Shown piece by piece: positions 18,552 through 30,047 of a stretch of DNA of 64,000 nucleotides. The DNA is taken from contig NZ_CP102845.1 in assembly GCF_013307435.2 (NCBI RefSeq), forward strand, positions 186,001 through 250,000. The letters run 5' to 3'. This DNA comes from Microvirga terrae. GTDB lineage: Bacteria; Pseudomonadota; Alphaproteobacteria; Rhizobiales; Beijerinckiaceae. Below the pieces are notes generated by a model. It was given only the letters and a program-made list of their open reading frames with translations. It was not told the DNA's origin and did no database searches. Position 1 is the stretch's first letter, and each line of letters opens with the position of its first letter. The position numbers and the translations under genes are program-made.

Positions 18552-19223
18552 GTGCCGCGGCATGAACCGGAGCGCACCTGCATCATCACCCGCGAGGCGA
18601 AAGGCCCCGCGGAGCTGATCCGCTTTGTCCTCGGGCCCGACCATCAGGTCGTCCCCGACCTCCGGCACAAGCTGCCGGGCCGCGGCGTCTGGGTCACGGC
18701 CCGGTTCGACATGGTGGAAGAAGCGGCCAAACGTCGCCTCTTCTCCCGGGCCTTCAAGGCCGAGGCCAAGGCCGCGGAGACCCTGGCCCTGGACATCGAG
18801 CGCATGCTCCGGGACGATCTGCGCCAGGGCCTGGCCCTCGCCAACAAGGCCGGCGCGGTGATCACCGGCTTCCACAAGGTCGAGTCGGCGATCACGGATA
18901 AGCCCATCGTTGCCCTTATTCATGCCGCAGAGGCGGCCGAAGATGGGCGAAGAAAATTGGCGAACCAGTTGCGAAAACGCCTCGGCGACGCAATATCTCA
19001 CTTTCCGGTCATCCAAGAATTGTCGATCGACGAATTGGATTTGGCATTAGGCCGGTCACATGTGATACATGCTGCCCTCGTCGCGGGCGCTGGGAGCGAC
19101 GGCTTTCTGAACCGCTGGCACCGTTACCGCTCCTATCGCGGCACCGATGCCGATCAAACTGGCCTCGAGAACGAGACCGGCGAACCCACGATTTTGAAAC
19201 CCGCAGGAACTGAGGCGGAATGA
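18552..19223 (+). CDS. YlxR-domain (DUF448) RNA-binding protein fused to an L7Ae-like domain
   Basis: This 223-residue protein has an N-terminal YlxR/DUF448 domain (about residues 1-80; [20 protein letters not shown], then [13 protein letters not shown]) and a second segment that resembles ribosomal L7Ae-like proteins (about 90-150; [15 protein letters not shown]). This two-domain form is typical of Alphaproteobacteria, and it sits between nusA and infB as in most bacteria. The GTG start at 18552 follows GAGGT. It overlaps infB by 4 bases. A role in RNA or nucleoid binding is likely but not defined. The YlxR part lacks a visible metal site. Confidence 0.9.
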   Translation: MPRHEPERTCIITREAKGPAELIRFVLGPDHQVVPDLRHKLPGRGVWVTARFDMVEEAAKRRLFSRAFKAEAKAAETLALDIERMLRDDLRQGLALANKAGAVITGFHKVESAITDKPIVALIHAAEAAEDGRRKLANQLRKRLGDAISHFPVIQELSIDELDLALGRSHVIHAALVAGAGSDGFLNRWHRYRSYRGTDADQTGLENETGEPTILKPAGTEAE

Positions 19224-22111
19224 CTGATACGAAAAACCAGGGCGACAAGACTCTCCACGTGTCGTCCAAGACGCTTTCTCTGAAGCGACCCGTCGAACAG
19301 GGCGTGGTGCGCCAAAGCTTCTCCCATGGCCGGTCCAAGTCGGTCGTGGTGGAGACGGTCAAGCGTCGCCCTGCTGTCGGCCCCAGCCCCGGGGTCAAGG
19401 AAGACAGGCCCGCGCCTCAACAGGCCGCGGCCCCCGCGAGCGCGCCCAAGCCCGCCGCTGCCGCTCCAAAGCCGGCCGCTCCGGCCCCGAAGCCGGCTGC
19501 CCCGGCCCAGGGCGGCCGTCCGCAGCGCAGCGCCCCGAACACTCCCCGGTCCGGCGGCATGGTGCTGCAGACGCTCTCCGAGCAGGAGCGCGATGCGCGC
19601 ATGAACGCGCTGGTCGACGCCCGCCGTCGCGACGAGGAAGACCGCAAGCGCCAGGCCGAAGAGGTAGCCCGCCGCGCCGAGCGCGAGGCTGCGGAAGCCA
19701 AGGAGCGTGAAGCGGCCGAAGCCCGCAAGCGCGAGGAGGACGAGCGCCGCCGTCAGGATGACGAGCGCAAGCGCCGCGCCGAGGACGAGGCGCGCCGTCG
19801 CCTGGGCGAAGAAGCTCCGCGCCCGTCGTCCGCACCGGCTCCTGCCGGTGCCGGCCGCGCGCCCGGCTCCGACCGGCCCCGGTCCGATGGACCCCGCCCT
19901 GCCGGCCGTTTCGATGGCCCGCGTACCGGTGGCCCGCGCTCGGATGGTCCCCGTCCCGGCGGCTTCGGCGGCCCGCGCAGCGGTGGCGGCACCATGGGTG
20001 GTCGTCCGCCGAGCCTGAACCATATGGCGCGCCCTGCCGCGCCGGTCGCGCCCGATCCGGAGACGGCAAAGCCGAACGTTCGCACGACCCCGCCCGTGGC
20101 TGCCCGCGCGGCCGTGGCGGATGACGAGGAAGGCGCCCGCACCATCCGCCGTCCCGGCATCGCCGCCAAGCCGGCGGCTCTGCCGAAGACGCCCAAGGTC
20201 GCTCCCGGCGAGGAAAAGCGCCGCGGCCGCCTGACTCTGGCCAATGCGACCTCGGGCGAGGACGAGCGTACCCGCTCGCTCGCCGCGTTCCGTCGCCGCA
20301 ACCAGCGCCTCATGGGCCACCGTCAGGTGGAACAGAAGGAAAAGATCGCCCGCGAGGTGATCATTCCCGAGACGATCACGATCCAGGAACTGGCGAACCG
20401 CATGTCGGAGCGCGCCGTGGACGTGATCAAGATGCTGATGAAGCAAGGCCAGATGCACAAGATCACGGACGTGATCGATTCCGACTCAGCTCAGCTGATC
20501 GCGGAAGAGCTCGGCCATACGGTGAAGCGCGTTGCGGAATCGGACGTCGAGGAAGGCCTCTTCGACACGCCGGACACGGACGAGAACCTCTCGATCCGCC
20601 CGCCGGTGGTGACCATCATGGGCCACGTCGACCACGGCAAGACTTCGCTGCTCGACGCGATCCGCAAGACCAACGTGGTGTCCGGCGAGGCCGGCGGCAT
20701 CACCCAGCATATCGGCGCCTATCAGGTGACCTCGCCGCTCGGCGGCAAGATCACGTTCATCGATACGCCGGGCCACGCGGCCTTCACGGCCATGCGTGCC
20801 CGCGGCGCCAAGGTGACGGACATCGTGGTGCTGGTGGTGGCGGCCGATGACGGCGTCATGCCGCAGACCGTCGAGGCGATCAACCACGCCCAGGCGGCCG
20901 GCGTGCCGCTGATCGTGGCGATCAACAAGGTGGACAAGCCCGACGCCAACCCGCAGCGGGTCCGGACCGAGCTGCTGCAGCACTCGATCGTGGTCGAGTC
21001 GATGGGCGGCGAGACCCTCGAGTTCGAGGTCTCGGCCAAGACCGGCCAGGGTCTCGAGACCCTGCTCGAAGGCCTCCAGCTCCAGGCCGAAATCCTCGAG
21101 CTCAAGGCCAACGCCGAACGGTCGGCGGAAGGCACTGTCATCGAGGCGAAGCTCGATCGCGGCCGCGGTCCCGTGGCGACCGTGCTGGTGCAGCGCGGCA
21201 CGCTCCACACGGGCGACATCGTCGTGGCCGGCGCCGAGTGGGGCCGTGTGCGCGCCCTGATCAACGATCTCGGCGCCACCGTGAAGGAGGCCGGTCCCTC
21301 GGTTCCCGTCGAGGTTCTGGGCTTCAACGGCACGCCCGAGGCCGGCGACCGCGTCGCGGTGGTCGAGTCCGAAGCCCGTGCCCGCGAGGTCACCGAATAC
21401 CGGACGCGCCAGAAGCGCGAGCGTCAGGCCGCCCGCATGGGCTCGGCCGGACGGACTCTCGTCGACATGATGCGCGACCTCAAGGCCGGAGCGGGCCGCA
21501 AGGAGTTCCCGCTCGTGGTCCGGGCGGACGTGCAGGGCTCGGCGGAGGCCATCGTCGGTGCGCTCGAGAAGGTCGGCAACGAGGAAGTGGCAGCCCGGAT
21601 CGTCCAGGCGGGCGTCGGCGGCATCTCCGAGTCCGACGTCACCCTGGCGGAAGCCTCGGGGGCCATCATCCTGGCCTTCAACGTGCGCGCCCACAAGGAA
21701 GCCCGCGAGGCCGCCGAACGTGCCGGCATCGAGATCCGCTACTACAACATCATCTACGACCTCGTGGATGACGTGAAGGCGGCGATGTCCGGACTCCTGG
21801 CTCCGACCCTGCGCGAAGAGCGTCTCGGCGAGGCCCAGGTCCTCGAGGTGTTCAACGTGTCGAAGGTCGGCAAGATCGCCGGCTGCCGCGTCCTCGACGG
21901 CGTGGTCCAGCGCGGCGCCCATGTCCGCCTGATCCGCGACAACGTGGTGATCCACGAGGGCAGGCTCTCGCAGCTCAAGCGCTTCAAGGACGACGCCCGC
22001 GAGGTCACGTCGGGCCAGGAATGCGGCATGTCCTTCGAGAACTATCAGGACATGCGCGCCGGCGACCTCATCGAGTGCTACCGCGTGGAAGAGGTGAAGC
22101 GGACGCTGTAA
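19220..22111 (+). CDS. infB: Translation initiation factor IF-2
   Basis: This 963-residue IF-2 is a GTPase that places initiator tRNA on the 30S subunit. A long low-complexity N terminus contains Ala-Pro-Lys repeats (about residues 70-100), a charged coiled coil rich in Glu and Arg (about 125-195) and Gly-Pro-Arg repeats (about 215-260). IF2-N follows (about 385-435). The G domain has G1 GHVDHGKT (about 468), DTPGH and NKVD. Domains II-IV complete the protein. The start overlaps the YlxR gene by 4 bases. The disordered N terminus is long but within the alphaproteobacterial range. Confidence 0.97.
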   Translation: MTDTKNQGDKTLHVSSKTLSLKRPVEQGVVRQSFSHGRSKSVVVETVKRRPAVGPSPGVKEDRPAPQQAAAPASAPKPAAAAPKPAAPAPKPAAPAQGGRPQRSAPNTPRSGGMVLQTLSEQERDARMNALVDARRRDEEDRKRQAEEVARRAEREAAEAKEREAAEARKREEDERRRQDDERKRRAEDEARRRLGEEAPRPSSAPAPAGAGRAPGSDRPRSDGPRPAGRFDGPRTGGPRSDGPRPGGFGGPRSGGGTMGGRPPSLNHMARPAAPVAPDPETAKPNVRTTPPVAARAAVADDEEGARTIRRPGIAAKPAALPKTPKVAPGEEKRRGRLTLANATSGEDERTRSLAAFRRRNQRLMGHRQVEQKEKIAREVIIPETITIQELANRMSERAVDVIKMLMKQGQMHKITDVIDSDSAQLIAEELGHTVKRVAESDVEEGLFDTPDTDENLSIRPPVVTIMGHVDHGKTSLLDAIRKTNVVSGEAGGITQHIGAYQVTSPLGGKITFIDTPGHAAFTAMRARGAKVTDIVVLVVAADDGVMPQTVEAINHAQAAGVPLIVAINKVDKPDANPQRVRTELLQHSIVVESMGGETLEFEVSAKTGQGLETLLEGLQLQAEILELKANAERSAEGTVIEAKLDRGRGPVATVLVQRGTLHTGDIVVAGAEWGRVRALINDLGATVKEAGPSVPVEVLGFNGTPEAGDRVAVVESEARAREVTEYRTRQKRERQAARMGSAGRTLVDMMRDLKAGAGRKEFPLVVRADVQGSAEAIVGALEKVGNEEVAARIVQAGVGGISESDVTLAEASGAIILAFNVRAHKEAREAAERAGIEIRYYNIIYDLVDDVKAAMSGLLAPTLREERLGEAQVLEVFNVSKVGKIAGCRVLDGVVQRGAHVRLIRDNVVIHEGRLSQLKRFKDDAREVTSGQECGMSFENYQDMRAGDLIECYRVEEVKRTL

Positions 22112-22150
22112 GAAGCGCCCGACTTCGCCCCATCATCGCCCATCAATCCT

Positions 22151-22175
22151 CATGGCCGGGTCGCTCCCGGCCATG
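22151..22175 (+). terminator. Hairpin in the infB-rbfA gap
   Basis: CATGGCCGGG and CCCGGCCATG form a perfect 10-bp stem with a TCGCT loop, followed after six bases by TTTT. It matches the second hairpin of the double-hairpin repeat family found elsewhere in the window, so it may be a solo half-element acting as a partial terminator or mRNA stabiliser. Confidence 0.5.
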
Positions 22176-22216
22176 ATCCCTTTTGACCGATCCGGTCCAA
22201 TCCCGGAGAAGCACCC

Positions 22217-22642
22217 ATGGCCAAACGTTTCGAACAATCCAGCGGACCCTCGCAGCGCCAGCAGCGCGTCGCGGAGCTGATCCGCCACGCCCTCGCCGAG
22301 GTCCTCTCGCGCGGGGACCTGCAGGACGACGTGCTGACGAGGAACGTCATCACCATCCCGGAAGTGCGCATGTCGCCCGACCTGAAGCTCGCGACCGCCT
22401 ACGTCATGCCGCTCGGCGGGCGCGACGAGGACGCCGTGCTCAAGGCCCTCGACAAGAACAAGAAGCTGCTGCGCCAGGAGGTGGCCCGCCGGGTCAACCT
22501 GAAATTCGCGCCCGATCTGCGCTTCCGCCGCGACGAGAGCTTCGACGAGGCCGCCCGCATCGACGCGCTGCTGCGGTCCGAGCGCGTGGCCCGCGACACG
22601 GTCAAGCCCGAGCCTGACCCTTCCGACGACAGCAGCGAGTAA
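22217..22642 (+). CDS. rbfA: Ribosome-binding factor A
   Basis: This 141-residue cold-shock-type assembly factor binds the 30S subunit near the 16S 5' region. The single KH-like domain is evident from [22 protein letters not shown], then [24 protein letters not shown], and the C-terminal [21 protein letters not shown] is diagnostic. The acidic tail ([10 protein letters not shown]) is unstructured. The ATG at 22217 is preceded by GGAGAAG. It follows infB by 105 bases across a hairpin, and truB begins 6 bases after its stop. Confidence 0.96.
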   Translation: MAKRFEQSSGPSQRQQRVAELIRHALAEVLSRGDLQDDVLTRNVITIPEVRMSPDLKLATAYVMPLGGRDEDAVLKALDKNKKLLRQEVARRVNLKFAPDLRFRRDESFDEAARIDALLRSERVARDTVKPEPDPSDDSSE

Positions 22643-22648
22643 GAAGCG

Positions 22649-23569
22649 ATGAGCGAAGAACGCCCGCAGCGGAGGCCGCACGGCGACCGCCCGAAGAAGC
22701 GCGACGTCAACGGATGGATCATCCTGGACAAGGGCGTCGGCATGACCTCAACCCATGCGGTCGCGGTGGTCAAACGCGGCCTGTCGGCCAAGAAGGCCGG
22801 ACATGCCGGCACCCTCGATCCCCTCGCCTCGGGCATCCTGCCGATCGCGCTCGGCGAAGCGACCAAGACCGTTCCCTTCGTCATGGACGGGCGCAAATCC
22901 TACGTGTTCACCGTGGCCTGGGGGGCGGAGACCACCACGGACGACACCGAGGGCGATGTGGTCGAGCAGACCGACCGGCTGCCCGATCCGGCCATGATCG
23001 AAGAATACCTGCCCCGCTTCACCGGTCAGGTGCAGCAGGTGCCGCCCCGCTTTTCCGCCATCAAGATTCAGGGCGAGCGCGCCTATGATCTCGCCCGCGA
23101 CGGCGAGACGGTGGAGCTGCAGCCGCGCACGGTCGAGATCGACCGGCTCGCGCTGATCCACCACGCGGGCAACCGCTCGATCATCGAGGCCGATTGCGGC
23201 AAGGGCACCTATGTGCGCGCCATCGCGCGCGATCTCGGCCGTGCCCTGGGCTGCCTGGGCCATATCGCGGCGCTCCGGCGCACGCGCGTCGGTCCTTTCA
23301 CCGAGGACGACGCCGTCACCGTGGACGACGTTGCGTCCGATCCGGCGGCCCTTCGGCCGGTGGAGATCGCCCTGAGCGAGATTCCCGCAATCCCCGTGAG
23401 CCGGGACATGGCCGGCCGCCTCATGCGCGGCCAGTCGATCATCCTGCGCGGCCGCGACGCGCCCCTGTCCGGCAAGGTCTACGCCACCTGCAACGGCGTC
23501 CTGATCGCGGTGGGCGACGTGGAACGGGGCGAGTTCGTCCCGCACCGGGTGTTCAACCTGGGCGGCTGA
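22649..23569 (+). CDS. truB: tRNA pseudouridine-55 synthase
   Basis: This 306-residue enzyme forms pseudouridine 55 in the T-loop of tRNAs. The catalytic aspartate is D57 in HAGTLDPLASG, the conserved GWIILDKGVGMTS is at residues 22-34, and the RNA-contact motif is RFSAIKIQGERAYDLAR. A C-terminal PUA-like region ends the protein. The N terminus has a basic extension (EERPQRRPHGDRPKKRD). It follows rbfA closely, as is standard. A double-hairpin repeat lies just after the stop. Confidence 0.96.
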   Translation: MSEERPQRRPHGDRPKKRDVNGWIILDKGVGMTSTHAVAVVKRGLSAKKAGHAGTLDPLASGILPIALGEATKTVPFVMDGRKSYVFTVAWGAETTTDDTEGDVVEQTDRLPDPAMIEEYLPRFTGQVQQVPPRFSAIKIQGERAYDLARDGETVELQPRTVEIDRLALIHHAGNRSIIEADCGKGTYVRAIARDLGRALGCLGHIAALRRTRVGPFTEDDAVTVDDVASDPAALRPVEIALSEIPAIPVSRDMAGRLMRGQSIILRGRDAPLSGKVYATCNGVLIAVGDVERGEFVPHRVFNLGG

Positions 23570-23607
23570 AACCCTTCGTCCCAGCGGCTGAGGGCGGAAC
23601 TCTGGTC

Positions 23608-23700
23608 CGTCATCACCGGCCCTGTGCCGGTGATCCCGATCGTTCGAAGCGCCGCGCCTTTCCCGTATCGAGATGGCCGGGACAAGCCCGGCCATGCCAT
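23608..23700. repeat. Double-hairpin intergenic repeat, copy 1
   Basis: Two hairpins lie in about 90 bases: CATCACCGGC...GCCGGTGAT (23611-23633), then ATGGCCGGG...CCCGGCCAT (about 23673-23695), joined by a CCCGAT-rich spacer with GAAGCGCCGCGCCTTT. The same layout recurs at 32518, 40917, 55135 and 63276, and as half-copies at 45812 and 22151. Confidence 0.75.
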
Positions 23701-23751
23701 GGCAAACGTGTCACCGCGGGCGGCAGCAGCCCGGTATGAGCAGGTCTTCTC

Positions 23752-24297
23752 TTACCGATCCGCCTTCTGACCCTGAGCCGAGCGCGTCAGGAACTTCCGG
23801 GTGATCGGCTCGATCATGTCGTAGACGGCCTGGGCGGTCTTTTCCTCTTCGGCCAGGGTCTGCTGGAGGCCCGGGATGAACTTCTGGTTCCCGGAGGCCT
23901 CGGCCATGACGATCAGAGACTTGTAGGACGCGATCTCGAAATTCTCGAAGGCGTGGTTGGCGAAGGTGTTCTTCAAGACCTCGTCGGCCATCGGCATGTG
24001 GCCGGCGGCGGCCAGGTTGGCCATGAACTGGGTGGCCATGTCCTTCAGGATCGAGCGGTCGGCCCCGAAGGTGTGCAGCATCTCGTCGAGGCGGCGGATC
24101 TGACCTTCCGTCTCGGTGATGTGTCGGCGCAGCAGGTCGGACATCTCCGGATAGTTCTCGAACCGCTCGACCTGCCGCTCCATGAGTTGGATGGCCTGCT
24201 TCTCGAGGGCATGGGCGTTTTCCAGGCCTGTGATGAAGATGTTGCGGATGTCTTCCGAGGACGTGAGGTCGGCCATGCCGGTCGTACTGGCAGTCAT
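23752..24297 (-). CDS. Ferritin-like DUF892 stress protein (YciE/YciF family)
   Basis: This 181-residue, mostly helical protein of the DUF892 family has a ferritin-like four-helix bundle. The motifs are NAHALEKQAIQLMERQ (about residues 27-42), HITETEGQIRRLDEML and FENFEIASYKSLIVMAEASGN, which supply the Glu and His positions expected for a di-iron site. The family is induced in general stress, and its biochemical role is not settled. It interrupts the otherwise conserved truB-rpsO junction and is transcribed against the operon. A GGAAC-N16-GGTT element upstream fits control by the EcfG stress sigma factor. Confidence 0.9.
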   Translation of the reverse strand: MTASTTGMADLTSSEDIRNIFITGLENAHALEKQAIQLMERQVERFENYPEMSDLLRRHITETEGQIRRLDEMLHTFGADRSILKDMATQFMANLAAAGHMPMADEVLKNTFANHAFENFEIASYKSLIVMAEASGNQKFIPGLQQTLAEEEKTAQAVYDMIEPITRKFLTRSAQGQKADR

Positions 24298-24334
24298 GAT
24301 GTCAGCTTCCTATATTGGGCGTGTCTGGGTCACC

Positions 24335-24359
24335 AACCGTGACCCGGGGCACTTGTTCC
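24335..24359 (-). promoter_or_regulatory. EcfG-type promoter for the DUF892 gene
   Basis: On the minus strand GGAAC (24355-24359) is followed after 16 bases by GGTT (24335-24338). The alphaproteobacterial general-stress consensus is GGAAC-N16/17-CGTT, so one base differs. The -10 end lies 38 bases from the start codon. Confidence 0.55.
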
Positions 24360-24596
24360 GCCAGGGACCGGCCCAAACGGCGCATCCTATTGCTCCGCTT
24401 GGGAAAAATGATTTTCCTGGTACTCGGGCGCATTTCGTGTATGGTGCGCCATCTTTTCGGTAGCTTCAGTCTCCGAAAGACGCGTCCGGGTTCGGACCGC
24501 GCTGGACGACATCCCGGCCCGGCCCTTCCGGACGAACCCGACCCGAGGCCCTGAAGGCCCAAGGTCTCCTGACATACCAACCTGAAAGGACTGACG

Positions 24597-24866
24597 ATGT
24601 CGATTACGGCTGAGCGCAAGAACGCGCTTGTCAAGGAATTCGCCCAGAAGGCTGGCGATACCGGCTCCCCTGAGGTGCAGGTCGCCATTCTCACCGAGCG
24701 GATCAACAACCTGACCGGTCACTTCAAGAGCCACACGAAGGACAACCACTCCCGTCGTGGACTTTTGAAGATGGTCTCGGCACGCCGTTCGCTTCTCGAC
24801 TATCTGAAGAAGAAGGACGAGAGCCGCTACCGCACGCTGATCGAGAAGCTCGGCATCCGCCGCTAA
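24597..24866 (+). CDS. rpsO: 30S ribosomal protein S15
   Basis: This 89-residue S15 is a primary 16S rRNA-binding protein. The sequence contains the family block [21 protein letters not shown] (residues 22-42) and [26 protein letters not shown]. The ATG at 24597 follows GAAAGGA. Upstream, 24298-24596 holds the divergent stress promoter and a GC-rich leader with possible hairpins (for example GGCCCTGAAGGCCC around 24550); S15 often represses its own mRNA, but I cannot assign a known S15 motif. The gene is followed by a hairpin and then pnp, the classical arrangement. Confidence 0.98.
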   Translation: MSITAERKNALVKEFAQKAGDTGSPEVQVAILTERINNLTGHFKSHTKDNHSRRGLLKMVSARRSLLDYLKKKDESRYRTLIEKLGIRR

Positions 24867-24883
24867 GCTTTTCTTGAAAACGT

Positions 24884-24911
24884 CCGTCCGGAGCCCGGCT
24901 CCGGACGGTTT
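24884..24911 (+). terminator. Hairpin between rpsO and pnp
   Basis: CCGTCCGGAGCC (24884-24895) and GGCTCCGGACGG (24897-24908) form a 12-bp arm pair followed by TTTCTCC. The T-run is short, so termination is probably partial, allowing rpsO-pnp read-through. In enterobacteria this gap carries processing hairpins. Confidence 0.6.
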
Positions 24912-25081
24912 CTCCAACACTGCGCGGCTTCACGGCCCGGTGTTTCTTAAGGAGGCGGCAGACACGATGACCATGGCAGGATCGCAAGGGGCTTGTGAGG
25001 CGGGCTACCCCGCCGGCGCGAGCTTCTCGCCGTCTTGCTCATGGCATCGAGCCCCCGCCCCGCTGTCATGAAAGACACGCC

Positions 25082-27256
<2,175 letters not shown>

Positions 27257-27283
27257 GGCTTCGGTCCCCTCTTAGGACCAGAG

Positions 27284-27310
27284 AAGGCGCGGCGAATGCC
27301 GCGCCTTTTT
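27284..27310 (+). terminator. Rho-independent terminator of pnp
   Basis: AAGGCGCGGC and GCCGCGCCTT form a 10-bp stem with a GAAT loop, followed by a T-run ending at 27310. It closes the rimP-pnp superoperon 28 bases after the pnp stop. Confidence 0.88.
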
Positions 27311-27330
27311 CTTTGTCTGCAAGCGTTGTC

Positions 27331-28179
27331 TTACGTCAATGGAAGACAGATCTCCGTCCGCAGCTCGGTCGGCGCCGTATCGCGCGGACTATTGAGATAG
27401 TCCTCGAACACCGGCGCATCGGCGGCCTCTCGGCCGGACGACGGCAGCCATTGGCCATAAAGCCAGTCATACGCCGCGCGCATGTCTCCGTAGGGACCTT
27501 TGTATTTCAGCACCGCATAATCACCGCCCCGGATCCGACTCGCGAATAGGGGTGCGTCGACCGCCATCGGTTCATTCACGACAACGGCGGCCTGTGATCT
27601 CAATTCGGATTCGGGAACGCTCGTGGGATCGTCGAGATAGACGCCGACCATAGGCAGATTCGGGCGGATCAGGCCGCGTTGGGCGAGGGTCGTGAAGAGC
27701 AGGTCGAAGCTCTTGCCGATGGCCATATAGGAACCGCGATGCTCGACGGCGATCAGGGTCTTGGGCGCAACGGTCGTGATGCCGACATCGTACATGGCAT
27801 GAACTCCTTGAGGCGTTTTTGCTTTGAAGACGGAATGGCTGCCGCCCTCGCGGTATTTCGCGGGCGGCAAGCCGAAGGCGGCACTGAAGGCACGGGTGAA
27901 CGAGGCTTGGCTGTCGTAGCCGGCCCGCTCCGCCACATTCAGGATCGGCCTGTCGGAATGGGCGAGGTCGGCGGCTGCGCGCTGCAGTCTCAAGCGCCGG
28001 ACAGTGGCGGCAACTGTTTCCCCGAAATGGGCGTGGTAGATCCGATGCCAGTGATAGGGCGAGAGACATGCAATACCGGCCAGCACATCGAGGCTGAGTT
28101 CCTCATCCAGATGATCGTGGATGTAGGCGGATACCCGCGTGAGGCGGCTGGCATAGCTTTCAAAAGTCGCTTGTTCCAT
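27331..28179 (-). CDS. AraC-family regulator with GyrI-like effector domain
   Basis: This 282-residue protein has two AraC-type HTH motifs at the N terminus (about residues 10-110; LSLDVLAGIACLSPYHWHRIYHAHFGET, then ILNVAERAGYDSQASFTRAFSAAFG). A GyrI/SOUL-like small-molecule domain follows (about 125-282; YKGPYGDMRAAYDWLYGQWLP). The layout matches RobA/SoxS-like multidrug sensors such as BmrR relatives. The ligand and targets are not visible. It converges on the pnp terminator. Downstream of its start, the cyclase gene lies on the same strand with a 74-base gap. Confidence 0.9.
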   Translation of the reverse strand: MEQATFESYASRLTRVSAYIHDHLDEELSLDVLAGIACLSPYHWHRIYHAHFGETVAATVRRLRLQRAAADLAHSDRPILNVAERAGYDSQASFTRAFSAAFGLPPAKYREGGSHSVFKAKTPQGVHAMYDVGITTVAPKTLIAVEHRGSYMAIGKSFDLLFTTLAQRGLIRPNLPMVGVYLDDPTSVPESELRSQAAVVVNEPMAVDAPLFASRIRGGDYAVLKYKGPYGDMRAAYDWLYGQWLPSSGREAADAPVFEDYLNSPRDTAPTELRTEICLPLT

Positions 28180-28253
28180 CGTGTGGCATCCGCCTTCAAG
28201 GTCGTCGGTCCAACCTTAAGCGGAACGCCTTTGATAAATCCTGCTCTTCCGCA

Positions 28254-29933
28254 TCATCGCCCCAAACCGTCCGCCCGCGGGATGATCCAGCTCCCCAGGG
28301 GAGCCGCCCGTCCCCTGATCTGGACGATCCGGCGGTCGCGGTCGGAGAGGTCGAGGCCGGCCCGGGAGGCGAGGTCCTCGGAGATGACCAGTTCCACGTC
28401 GAGTTCCTTGGCGAGGCCTTCCAGGCGGCTGGCGGCGTTGATGGTGTCGCCGACGGCCGTGAGGCTGGTGGCCTGGCCGTAGCCCATCTGCCCGACGATG
28501 GCCGGGCCGGCATGGAGCCCCATGGCGATCGTCAGGGGCTGCTCGAACTCGCTCGCATATTCCTCGTTGAGGTGCACGAGCGCGGCCTTGATCCGCAGCG
28601 CCGCGTCGAGGGCCTGCCGGGCCGCCTGCTGGGGCGAGGCCTTGAGGCCGAAGAGGGCGAGCACGCCGTCGCCGATGAACTTGTCGATATAGCCGCCCGC
28701 ATCCTCCACCGCCTGGCCCACCGCCTCGAAATAGCGGTTGAGGATGAAGACCGTGTCGAAGGGCAGGCGCCGCTCGGCGAGGCTCGTGAAGCCGCGCAGG
28801 TCGCAGAACAGAACGGCGATCTCCTGCTCCTGCCCCTGGGCCCGGCCGCCGCGCACCAGCGCGGTCACGCCGTTGCGCCCGGTGGACAGGATCGGCACGA
28901 CCGAGACGTCGTGGGTGGGCCGGAACTGGCAGGCGAGCCGCACGTTCGGACCCGCCTTGATGCGGGCGAGCGTGCCACGCTCCTGGGGCGTGGGCGGCGG
29001 CTGGCGCTGATGACCGTCGAGCACCCGCACCCGGCAGGTGGAGCAGCGCCCGCGCCCGCCGCAGACGGAGATGTGGGGAATACCGGCGCTGCGGCTTGCC
29101 TCCAGGACGCTGAAGCCGAGCGGCACGGTGGCCACCTGATCGTTCGGGTAGAACACGCGCACGCGCCGCGACCACAAGGGCACGCTGCGGATGAAGCGGG
29201 CGGCGAGCGTCGCCGCGATGAGCCCGCCGAAAGCCGCATAAAGAAGCGGGCCGGCCGCCGGCAGGATGTCGGACGAGGGGGGAACGGGCGTCCCGAACCG
29301 GCCGGGCGCGTCCGCGATCTCCCGCCCGGCCTCCGCGAAGCCGAGCAGCGCGAGGACCGGGACAAGGACGGCGCCCGTGTAGAGAAGCAGCGCCGAGCGC
29401 GGGAACCAGCTTTTCGGACGCAGCCAGAAATAGACCCCGAGGCACCCGTGCAGCCAGGCGATCAGGAGGGCGACGGACTGGCGGGCCCCGATCCCGGGAT
29501 TGAGGACCCAGAGGTTGCGGACCACTTCGGGATAGCCGGAATCGTGCCCGGTCAGGGCCCATTCGATCCGGGTTCCGACCACGTGCCCGACCAGAAGGAA
29601 CGGCAGGCTCACTCCCAGGATCAGCTGGGCGGCCTCGCGCCAGGGCATGCGCAGGGTCCGGCGCCGGTAGAGCGCCAGCAGCGCGAGCAGGAAATGCACC
29701 AGGATGGACCCGTAGAGGAGCACCGTGCCGGCCGGGTTGCGCCACAGGCGGTTGAACCAGGAGCGGCCGTCCTCCATGGCCTCGACTGACACCAACCCGA
29801 GGGCATGATTGGAGAAATGGGTGAGGAGAAAGGCCCCGAGCACGAGCCCCGTGAACAGACGGATCTCGCGGGTCCGGAGATGGATCTCGGAGCTCCCTGA
29901 ATCGGGTGCCGGTTTGCCTCGAACACTGGTCAT
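28254..29933 (-). CDS. Membrane / 2Fe-2S ferredoxin / class III adenylate cyclase fusion
   Basis: This 559-residue protein has three parts. Residues 20-245 hold about six membrane helices with several intramembrane histidines (H39, H43, H80, H117, H162), like a diheme cytochrome-b fold. Residues 255-350 form a plant-type ferredoxin domain with C291-x5-C297-x2-C300 and C335. Residues 370-555 are a class III cyclase: metal aspartates D378 (FCDLRGFT) and D422 (KFIGDGV), K418 suited to ATP, and transition-state residues N499 and R503 (GDTINAASR). All catalytic positions are present. A redox-gated cAMP signal is the natural inference; haem binding is not proven. Confidence 0.88.
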   Translation of the reverse strand: MTSVRGKPAPDSGSSEIHLRTREIRLFTGLVLGAFLLTHFSNHALGLVSVEAMEDGRSWFNRLWRNPAGTVLLYGSILVHFLLALLALYRRRTLRMPWREAAQLILGVSLPFLLVGHVVGTRIEWALTGHDSGYPEVVRNLWVLNPGIGARQSVALLIAWLHGCLGVYFWLRPKSWFPRSALLLYTGAVLVPVLALLGFAEAGREIADAPGRFGTPVPPSSDILPAAGPLLYAAFGGLIAATLAARFIRSVPLWSRRVRVFYPNDQVATVPLGFSVLEASRSAGIPHISVCGGRGRCSTCRVRVLDGHQRQPPPTPQERGTLARIKAGPNVRLACQFRPTHDVSVVPILSTGRNGVTALVRGGRAQGQEQEIAVLFCDLRGFTSLAERRLPFDTVFILNRYFEAVGQAVEDAGGYIDKFIGDGVLALFGLKASPQQAARQALDAALRIKAALVHLNEEYASEFEQPLTIAMGLHAGPAIVGQMGYGQATSLTAVGDTINAASRLEGLAKELDVELVISEDLASRAGLDLSDRDRRIVQIRGRAAPLGSWIIPRADGLGR

Positions 29934-30047
29934 ACGCGTCTTTCAGATCAGCCCGGCGGCGTCTCGTCTTCAGGCTTGCCTGCCGCCATGCAGTTGCACC
30001 AAGGTGCCGGTTGTCAAATCACGATCCCTGCACCGGCTCTCCGCACC

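Noticed and set aside
19400..20100. Repetitive Ala-Pro-Lys and Gly-Pro-Arg DNA in infB as a mobile or satellite repeat
   Set aside because: The repeats keep the reading frame and fall in the disordered IF-2 N terminus, which is naturally low in complexity.
24874..25071. Open frame in the rpsO-pnp gap
   Set aside because: No ribosome-binding site or homology; it spans the terminator hairpin and would end inside the pnp leader.
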